This document shows, one piece after another, positions 58,098 through 64,000 of a stretch of 64,000 bases of DNA. Source of the DNA: Sulfuriferula nivalis (GTDB taxonomy: Bacteria > Pseudomonadota > Gammaproteobacteria > Burkholderiales > Sulfuriferulaceae); assembly GCF_009937995.1 (NCBI RefSeq), contig NZ_AP021881.1, forward strand, positions 2,046,001-2,110,000. The letters run 5' to 3'. The notes below the pieces were generated by a model, which was given only the letters and a program-made list of their open reading frames with translations, was not told the DNA's origin and made no database searches. Made by a program: the position numbers and the translations under genes. Position 1 is the first letter of the stretch; every line of letters starts with the position of its first letter.

Positions 58098-59173
58098 TTA
58101 AACAAGCCTCGCCGCAAACTCATACGCTGATAAAACATGATACTCGCCAATCCCAGCATGAATAGATGCACGCCTAACAAGCCAGCCACAAATGAAATTT
58201 TTTCCTGAGCCACCCACGCCTGAATGATACCTAACAGATTGTTATAAATAACAAATATAAGCAATGACAATATCAAACTAAACGAACGTCCAGCACGCGG
58301 ATTAACAAAGCTCAGCGGTATCGCCAATATTGCCAGCACCAAAGCACTTACAGGAAAACCAAAACGCCAGACAAACTCGGCCAGGTTGGCCGGGGTAGAC
58401 TGTTGCAACAATGTTGTTGCCGGTAATGAATTCGCACCCAAATCACGGTGCAAAGAAATTGTTTTCGGCTCCAACCACATCCAATAATGCCCGAACTCTG
58501 CAATTTTATAGTCTGCCAGTCCAGGCGTACCTTCATAACGCCTGCCATTTTCCAGCACCAGATAACGCTCACCATTCGGCAACCGTTTATGCACCCCCGA
58601 CTGCGCAACTGTAATACCCAGCACACCATCCTGCGTGGACTGCATGAACAGATTTTTCACCCGCGCACCGTTATCTGCCAGACCTTCAACAAAATAGACT
58701 TTATCTGCCTGTTTGGACTCCACAAACAAACCTGGTGTAATCAGTGACAATTCGTCGCGGCTATCTAATATTTGTCGGAAAGTATCTTTTTTGCTCAACG
58801 CCCAGGGGATCACCGCCAGATTCAACGTACCTATCGCCAGCACCACAGGCAATGCAAAAGTCAGTATGGGTCGTAACCAGGCATTGAGCCCCAGTCCAGC
58901 ACTAAACCACACCACCATTTCGCTCTCACGATAAGCACGCGACAACGCCATGATAATAGAGATAAATAACGCTAATGACAGCAACATTGGAAGAAAACTG
59001 AACACGCCAAAACCGAGGAATGTCAGCACCGCCTCGACCACCATTTCACCGCGCGCAGCATCACCTAGCAGACGAATAAATAGCGTAGTGAGCGTAATCA
59101 CTAACAGCACTAAAAATACCGCGAGATAGTTAAAAATAAGTTCACGCAACAATGCGCGATGAAAAAGCTTCAT
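58094..59173 (-). CDS. lptF: LPS export ABC transporter permease LptF
   Basis: A 359-aa partner of LptG with the same layout: LFHRALLRELIFNYLAVFLV at the N-terminus, a periplasmic domain with MWLEPKTISLHRDL and a C-terminal membrane bundle with GLLGVHLFMLGLASIMFYQR. The reading frame reaches 59239, but ATG 59173 gives the conserved start and leaves a 66-bp divergent spacer to pepA, as is usual in proteobacteria. Confidence 0.93.
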   Translation of the reverse strand: MKLFHRALLRELIFNYLAVFLVLLVITLTTLFIRLLGDAARGEMVVEAVLTFLGFGVFSFLPMLLSLALFISIIMALSRAYRESEMVVWFSAGLGLNAWLRPILTFALPVVLAIGTLNLAVIPWALSKKDTFRQILDSRDELSLITPGLFVESKQADKVYFVEGLADNGARVKNLFMQSTQDGVLGITVAQSGVHKRLPNGERYLVLENGRRYEGTPGLADYKIAEFGHYWMWLEPKTISLHRDLGANSLPATTLLQQSTPANLAEFVWRFGFPVSALVLAILAIPLSFVNPRAGRSFSLILSLLIFVIYNNLLGIIQAWVAQEKISFVAGLLGVHLFMLGLASIMFYQRMSLRRGLFK

Positions 59174-59180
59174 GTTTATT

Positions 59181-59209
59181 TTGACTTTTGACGACAGACT
59201 ACAAATAAT
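59181..59209 (+). promoter_or_regulatory. Sigma70-type promoter for pepA
   Basis: TTGACT (59181-59186) and AATAAT (59204-59209) are 17 bp apart and each differ from consensus by one base. An AGGAG ribosome site follows before the ATG at 59240. Confidence 0.6.
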
Positions 59210-59239
59210 GAGGGGACATTCACGGTTTAGGAGCCACAC

Positions 59240-60730
59240 ATGGAATTTAGCATAAAAAATACCCTAGCAGACAAACAACGTGCAGCATGCACAGTGATCG
59301 GCGTTTTTGAATCTGCACAATTATCCGCTAGTGGACAAATCTTGGATAGCGCCAGCTTAGGCTATTTAACAGAAATTTTGGCAACAGGTGACATGACAGG
59401 CAAAGCTGGCAGCACTTTATTGTTACACAACGTCCCGCTTATCAGCAGCAAGCGGGTGTTATTGGTAGGATTGGGAAAAGCCGCGGAATTTAATGGCAAG
59501 AATTTCCTGACAGCCACCAATGCCGCACTCTCTACCCTCAACAAACTCAACATTAGCAATGCTGCAATATATTTAACCAGCGAAACGCTGACCGACCAAA
59601 ATCTCGCATGGCAACTGGAACAAACCGTTTTTGCAGCACATGCACAACAATACCAGCCAGGCAAACTCAAGAGTAAAGCGGATGACAAATCCTGCAGCTT
59701 GAAAAAAATCACACTCATTATTGATAGCAAATCCCTGAAATCTGCGGAAACCAGTGTAACCCAAGCCAGCGCCATCGCTGCGGGTATGGCATTGGCTCAA
59801 GATCTGGGCAATCTGCCTGGCAACATCTGCACGCCAAGTTATCTCGCCGACCAAGCCAAATCACTGGCCAAAACTTACCCCCTAAAATGCGAAATCCTTG
59901 ATCGTAAAGACATGGAAAAACTGGGCATGGGCGCATTGCTGGCTGTGGCTCAAGGCAGTGTTCAACCACCCAAACTCATCGTCCTCCGTCACAATGGAGG
60001 CAATAAAAACGACAAGCCTATCGTCCTCGTGGGCAAAGGCATTACCTTTGATTCAGGCGGCATTTCGCTCAAACCAGGCGCTGAAATGGATGAGATGAAA
60101 TATGACATGTGTGGAGCAGCCAGTGTGTTGGGTACGTTACAGGCTGCCGCCGAGCTAAAATTGCCGCTCAATGTTATCGGCGTCATCCCTGCCAGTGAAA
60201 ACCTGCCCGATGGCATGGCCGTCAAGCCAGGCGATATTGTCAAATCCATGGCGGGACAAACCATAGAAATTCTCAACACCGATGCAGAAGGCCGTCTCGT
60301 ACTCTGTGACGCACTGACCTATGTTGAACGTTTTGATCCAGAAGTCGTTATCGACATCGCCACCCTTACTGGCGCGTGTGTGATTGCGCTGGGTCAGCAT
60401 GCAAGTGGGCTGTACAGCCGCAGTGATGAGCTTGCCGCAGAAATCACCGCCGCTGGCACCGCCTCGCAAGACCGCGCATGGCGCATGCCACTGTGGGATG
60501 ATTACCAGTCACAGCTGGATAGCAATTTCGCCGACATCGCTAATATTGGTGGACGTGCAGGTGGCTCAATTACCGCGGCGTGCTTCTTATCGCGTTTTAC
60601 CGGCAAATATAACTGGGCACACCTGGATATCGCCGGCACTGCATGGAAATCAGGCAAGGATAAAGGCAGCACAGGCCGCCCAGTACCTTTACTCACTCAC
60701 TTCTTGCTAGGTCGCGTTACCAAAAAATGA
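59240..60730 (+). CDS. pepA: Leucyl aminopeptidase
   Basis: A 496-aa M17 peptidase with two metal ions; PepA also binds DNA in E. coli. The catalytic domain has VGKGITFDSGGISLKPGAEM with metal ligands, DMCGAASVLGTL, the signature NTDAEGRLVL and DIATLTGACVIALG. It is divergent from lptF and overlaps holC by ATGA, the normal lptFG/pepA-holC arrangement. Confidence 0.97.
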   Translation: MEFSIKNTLADKQRAACTVIGVFESAQLSASGQILDSASLGYLTEILATGDMTGKAGSTLLLHNVPLISSKRVLLVGLGKAAEFNGKNFLTATNAALSTLNKLNISNAAIYLTSETLTDQNLAWQLEQTVFAAHAQQYQPGKLKSKADDKSCSLKKITLIIDSKSLKSAETSVTQASAIAAGMALAQDLGNLPGNICTPSYLADQAKSLAKTYPLKCEILDRKDMEKLGMGALLAVAQGSVQPPKLIVLRHNGGNKNDKPIVLVGKGITFDSGGISLKPGAEMDEMKYDMCGAASVLGTLQAAAELKLPLNVIGVIPASENLPDGMAVKPGDIVKSMAGQTIEILNTDAEGRLVLCDALTYVERFDPEVVIDIATLTGACVIALGQHASGLYSRSDELAAEITAAGTASQDRAWRMPLWDDYQSQLDSNFADIANIGGRAGGSITAACFLSRFTGKYNWAHLDIAGTAWKSGKDKGSTGRPVPLLTHFLLGRVTKK

Positions 60731-61146
60731 GCCGTGTAGACTTTTACTCCAATGCGCCAGATAAACTCATGCTGGCGCGGCAGATAGCACAAAAGGCATA
60801 CAAGCAGGGGCTGAAGATCCTCATCCTGAGTGAGGATGAGGAAGTCCTGAACGAACTCAATACCAGACTATGGTCGGATGTAGTTACCAGCTTCATTCCA
60901 CATTGCCTGGCCAGTGAACCTCACGCCCACTGCACGCCTATCGTATTAGGCACGAATTTAGGCGAACTGCCTCATCGTGATTTATTGATTAATCTGAATG
61001 CGCACACGCCCGATTTTTTTGAGCAATTTACCCGCTTAATCGAAATTGTCAGCACCGATGATGCTGATCGCCTTGCTGCACGCCAGCGATGGTCATACTA
61101 TAAACAAAACAACCACCCACTCACTAATCACGACATGAGTAAATAG
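60727..61146 (+). CDS. holC: DNA polymerase III chi subunit
   Basis: A 139-aa clamp-loader accessory protein that links the replisome to single-strand binding protein. VDFYSNAPDKLMLARQIAQK, GLKILILSEDEEVLNELNTR and SFIPHCLASE are family motifs, ending in RWSYYKQNNHPLTNHDMSK. It is coupled to pepA. valS, which commonly follows, is not found here; an AT-rich gap begins instead. Confidence 0.92.
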   Translation: MSRVDFYSNAPDKLMLARQIAQKAYKQGLKILILSEDEEVLNELNTRLWSDVVTSFIPHCLASEPHAHCTPIVLGTNLGELPHRDLLINLNAHTPDFFEQFTRLIEIVSTDDADRLAARQRWSYYKQNNHPLTNHDMSK

Positions 61147-61680
61147 CTTGATATGTAGCAGTAAGAACCTTGTAATTAAGTCACTTACCCTCTAAATCCT
61201 GTTTGTTATCACACAGACGATTCACTTTAGCCCTCTATATCGCCAGCACAAGTTAACATGCATATTAATTGTTAGTCTTACAAAATATTTGAAAAAAGAT
61301 AGAGAGGTGATAAGCTAGTCCACTTAAATACAACTAAAAACCTACATTGGAGAGCCATTCTTGGCGGAAAAATTAGAGCTCGTTAACACTTTATTCTTCA
61401 GCGCAGCATGATATTAATAATTAAAGGCTATGTCACAGTTAATTGTTGAAGCAAAACGCACAATTTAATTTTTTATTAAAAATCAATAAATTACATTTTT
61501 ATGGTGCCTATTTAGTATCCAATATCCATAAGGCTTGTACAGCCACCACTAATTAACTATGACATAGCCTAATTAAAGCAATGTCAATTTTAAGCTTACA
61601 ACAAAACCTTTTTCTGCAGCCACGCATAATTAGCTATTAAATCTATTCCACAATTTTTTACCTTTGATACGGGTTATGAA
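61147..61680. other. AT-rich 534-bp gap without a supported gene
   Basis: No reading frame with coding character was seen on either strand. The stretch is much richer in A and T than its neighbours. The right half contains the 146-bp inverted-repeat element described separately; the rest (61147-61424, 61571-61680) shows no clear hairpin or operator. It separates conserved housekeeping genes from the Sel1 genes. Confidence 0.7.
61425..61570. mobile_element. MITE-like element with 20-bp terminal inverted repeats
   Basis: The left end AGGCTATGTCACAGTTAATT (61425-61444) is repeated inverted at 61551-61570 with one mismatch (C/T at position 12). The element is 146 bp, has no reading frame of note, and is flanked on both sides by AATTAA (61419-61424 and 61571-61576), a possible 6-bp target duplication, although the surroundings are AT-rich. 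Size, ends and flanks fit a non-autonomous transposable element. No transposase for it is in the window. Confidence 0.55.
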
Positions 61681-62907
61681 ATGAGACACAACAAATTACT
61701 ATCTATCATCAGCATTGCACTGAGTTCGACACTGGTTCTGGTATCTGGGAATGCTGTGGCAATGGATGATGCACAGGCTAAGCAACTATTTACCCAAGCT
61801 TATCAGGGAGATGCGACTGCTTTACAGCAGCTGCAGCAAGATGCGATTGCGGGCAGTGCTAATACAGAATTTTGGTACGGTGTTTATTTCGAAGTAAATG
61901 AAGAATATGTTAACGCTCTAGCTTGGTTAAAAAAATCTTCTGTTCAGGGATTTGCTGCCGCACAGGGCGAGATTGGTGTGCTATACCACGACGGCCAAGG
62001 CGTACCACAGGACTACGCACAGGCTGTATCCTGGTACAAAAAAGCCGCTGACCAGGGAAATACTGACGCTCAGAACAACCTTGGCGTACTATACCAGAAC
62101 GGCCAAGGCATACCACAAAACTATGCACAGGCCGCCACATGGTTCAGAAAAGCCGCGAACTAGGGGAATGCTAACGCACAAACCAACCTTGGCGTACTAT
62201 ACCAGAACGGCCAAGGTATACCCCAAGACTATACACAAGCTGCCGCCTGGTACAGAAAAGCCGCTGAGCAGGGGAACGCTGAGTCACAACACAACCTTGG
62301 CTTGCTATACCGAGACGGCCAAGGCGTACCGCAAGACTACGCACAAGCCGTAACTTGGACCAGAAAGTCTGCTGATCAGGGGCTTGCTGTCGCGCAAGTT
62401 AACCTTGGCTTGCTATACCGCGATGGTCACGGCGTGCCGCAGGACTATGCACAAGCCGCAGCTTGGTATAGAAAAGCCGCCGATCAGGGGGAGGTTCATG
62501 CGCAAAATAACCTTGGCATTGTGTACCTCAACGGCCGAGGTGTACCGCAGAACTATATTCAGGCCGCATCTTGGTTCAGAAAGTCTGCTGAACAGGGATT
62601 TGCTTTAGCTCAGAACAACCTTGGTGCAATGTATAGAAAGGGGCAAGGCATAATTCAGAATAATATCATTGCCTATGCCCTCTACAATCTATCCGCAAGT
62701 CAGGATCAATCACACGATAATCCAGCCCTATCTAATAGAAATGATCTTGTTTCTATAATGACTGAGGCTGAAATAGAATCAGGACAGGCATTGACCCAGA
62801 AAATGATTGCAAACGGGGTTACTGTAGCAATCGATGCGTATCTTGGTGTTCAGCAAAAGCATTCATCTACTCATCAAAATAAAAAACAAAAGTTGTTAAA
62901 TAATTGA
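61681..62907 (+). pseudogene. Secreted Sel1-repeat protein gene with an in-frame amber codon
   Basis: A 408-codon frame (amber included) broken once, by TAG at 62161-62163 (codon 161); the same frame continues to 62907. It encodes a signal peptide (cleavage after NAVA, residue 27), an N-terminal helical part, and about seven 36-residue Sel1 repeats of the type AQNNLGVLYQNGQGIPQNYA, the last degenerate, then a Lys-rich tail. At the amber position other repeats have CAG (AADQGNA), so one C-to-T change explains it. Unless amber is suppressed, only two repeats are made. Sel1 proteins are solenoid adaptors. It is a tandem paralogue of the next gene. Confidence 0.8.
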
Positions 62908-63042
62908 ATTCTCTGCCCTGCTGTTAATTGATTATGCTTGCATGGCTGATCAAACCGTAATAACAAACTAGGCAGAAGCTCAATCAGCGACACAACAAAA
63001 CTACGCCTTTTAAGAAAATTTACCATTGATACGGATTAGAAA

Positions 63043-64000
63043 ATGAAACACAAAAAATTACTATCTCTCATCAGTATTGCACTGAGTTCAACACTGGTTC
63101 TGGCATCTGGGAATGCTGTCGCAATAGATGATGCGCAAGCCAAGCTACTTTCTATGCAAGCTGTTTTAGGTAATACAACTGCTTTACAACAGTTGCAGCA
63201 AGATGCGATAGCAGGTAATGCTAATACGGAATTTTTGTATGGAGCTTATTTCTACGTAAAAAATGACTATGACAATGCTTTAGTTTGGTACAAAAAATCA
63301 GCTGACCAGGGATATGCTGCCGCACAGGGCGAGATTGGCGCGCTATACAACAACGGCCATGGCGTACCGCAAGACTACGCACAAGCTGTCTCCTGGTACA
63401 GAAAAGCCGCTGACCAGGGGAATGCTAACGCACAACACAATCTTGGCGTGCTGTATAACAACGGCCATGGTGTACCGCAAGACTACGCACAAGCTGCCAC
63501 CTGGTACAGAAAAGCCGCTGACCAGGGGAATGCTGAGGCACAACACAACCTTGGCGTGCTCTACCAAAACGGCCAAGGCGTACCTCAGGATTACGCACAA
63601 GCCGCCACCTGGTTCAGAAAAGCTGCTGATCAGTGGTATGCCCAAGCGCAGAACAGTCTTGGCGAGCTGTATGACAACGGCCAAGGCGTACACCAGGATT
63701 ACTCACAGGCCACCCAGTGGTACAGAAAAGCCGCTTATCAGGGGTATGCCCAAGCACAGCTCAATCTTGGTGTGCTGTACGGCAACGGCCTAGGTGTGCC
63801 TCAAGATTACACACAGGCTGCTCAGTGGTACAGAAAAGCCGCTGATCAGGGTGTTGCTCTAGCGCAGTACAACCTTGGCGTGCTGTACGACAACGGCCAA
63901 GGCGTGCCTCAGGATTACTCACAGGCCACCCAGTGGTACAGAAAAGCCGCTTATCAGGGGTATGCCCAAGCACAGCTCAATCTTGGTGTGCTGTACGGCA
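63043..64000 (+). CDS. Secreted Sel1-repeat protein (cut by window end)
   Basis: The frame from ATG 63043 stays open to the end of the window (319 codons). Signal peptide MKHKKLLSLISIALSSTLVL with cleavage after NAVA (residue 27); then an N-terminal part like that of the upstream gene and six complete 36-aa Sel1 repeats (for example AQHNLGVLYNNGHGVPQDYA) plus the start of a seventh. The first residues and the 25 bp before the start closely resemble the upstream paralogue, so the pair arose by tandem duplication. Repeats are also highly alike at DNA level. Role unknown; secreted Sel1 proteins often mediate protein contacts in the envelope. Confidence 0.9.
   Translation, partial: MKHKKLLSLISIALSSTLVLASGNAVAIDDAQAKLLSMQAVLGNTTALQQLQQDAIAGNANTEFLYGAYFYVKNDYDNALVWYKKSADQGYAAAQGEIGALYNNGHGVPQDYAQAVSWYRKAADQGNANAQHNLGVLYNNGHGVPQDYAQAATWYRKAADQGNAEAQHNLGVLYQNGQGVPQDYAQAATWFRKAADQWYAQAQNSLGELYDNGQGVHQDYSQATQWYRKAAYQGYAQAQLNLGVLYGNGLGVPQDYTQAAQWYRKAADQGVALAQYNLGVLYDNGQGVPQDYSQATQWYRKAAYQGYAQAQLNLGVLYG
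63694..64000 (+). repeat. Near-identical 108-bp Sel1 repeat units
   Basis: Bases 63694-63784 are repeated without change at 63910-64000, an offset of 216 bp or two 108-bp units. The copy runs to the window end, so the identity may extend further. This points to recent unit duplication or gene conversion in the gene. Confidence 0.85.

Noticed and set aside
62302-62907. Separate gene starting after the amber codon
   Set aside because: The start would be a TTG in the middle of a repeat without ribosome site or signal peptide; it is the continuation of the interrupted gene.
63343-63973. Antisense frames across the Sel1 repeats
   Set aside because: Periodic shadows of the 36-residue repeats on the other strand.
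61950-64000. Regular direct repeats as a CRISPR array
   Set aside because: The period is 108 bp, in frame with Sel1 units, with no constant-repeat/variable-spacer structure.

Overview
The window is a 64 kb chromosomal stretch from a Gram-negative bacterium, most likely a betaproteobacterium of the Nitrosomonadales type with moderate G+C. The evidence is gene order: pcnB-folK-panB-panC, prfB-lysS, exbB-exbD-(glycosyltransferase)-lpxK-trm112-kdsB-adk, hemA-prfA-prmC, dusB-fis-purH-purD, lptF/lptG divergent from pepA-holC, together with outer-membrane and LPS genes. The genus cannot be fixed from sequence reading alone. Almost all of the window is tightly packed housekeeping sequence, with many 1-8 nt stop/start overlaps. 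No tRNA, rRNA, CRISPR array, prophage or complete insertion sequence was seen.

Layout. 1-4.0 kb: end of a HAD phosphatase gene, then pcnB, folK, panB, panC. 4.0-8.3 kb: LpxR-like lipid A deacylase, lysS, prfB (with the programmed +1 frameshift) and a small ribbon-helix-helix-like protein. 8.4-12.4 kb: ppk1 divergent from a CYTH triphosphatase gene over a three-unit Pho-box-like array, then sixA, nudB and a STAS-like gene. 12.5-24.1 kb: a seven-gene glycogen operon read leftwards (glk, glgC, GH57, malQ, glgB, glgA, glgP). 24.2-26.3 kb: Fur-controlled feoAB. 26.3-32.5 kb: ExbB/ExbD pair, LPS/Kdo genes, adk, rlmD. 32.5-46.2 kb: HDOD protein, Bax-inhibitor-1 protein, prmC, prfA, hemA, an unusual class A penicillin-binding protein, hemF, tsaC-like, purD, purH, fis, dusB.

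46.3-54.8 kb is the most accessory-like part: an iron acquisition region with two Fur boxes set inside promoters, a small unknown gene and hemP, tonB-exbB-exbD, a catecholate-type TonB receptor, piuC, an FMN alpha-hydroxy-acid oxidase, a PepSY protein, a cytochrome b561 and a PepSY-TM protein carrying an Asp-box. Paired GCCAGCC-type motifs recur in the three leaders of this region. It reads as one uptake-and-reduction module: receptor energised by its own TonB complex, with redox proteins likely to release or reduce the iron.

54.8-61.1 kb returns to housekeeping: SulP transporter, RDD protein, lptG/lptF, pepA, holC. The last 2.9 kb is different: an AT-rich gap with a 146-bp element bounded by 20-bp inverted repeats (MITE-like), then two tandem paralogous secreted Sel1-repeat genes, the first interrupted by an in-frame amber codon and the second running off the window. 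Two genes just under 60 codons (trm112-like and hemP) are also described.
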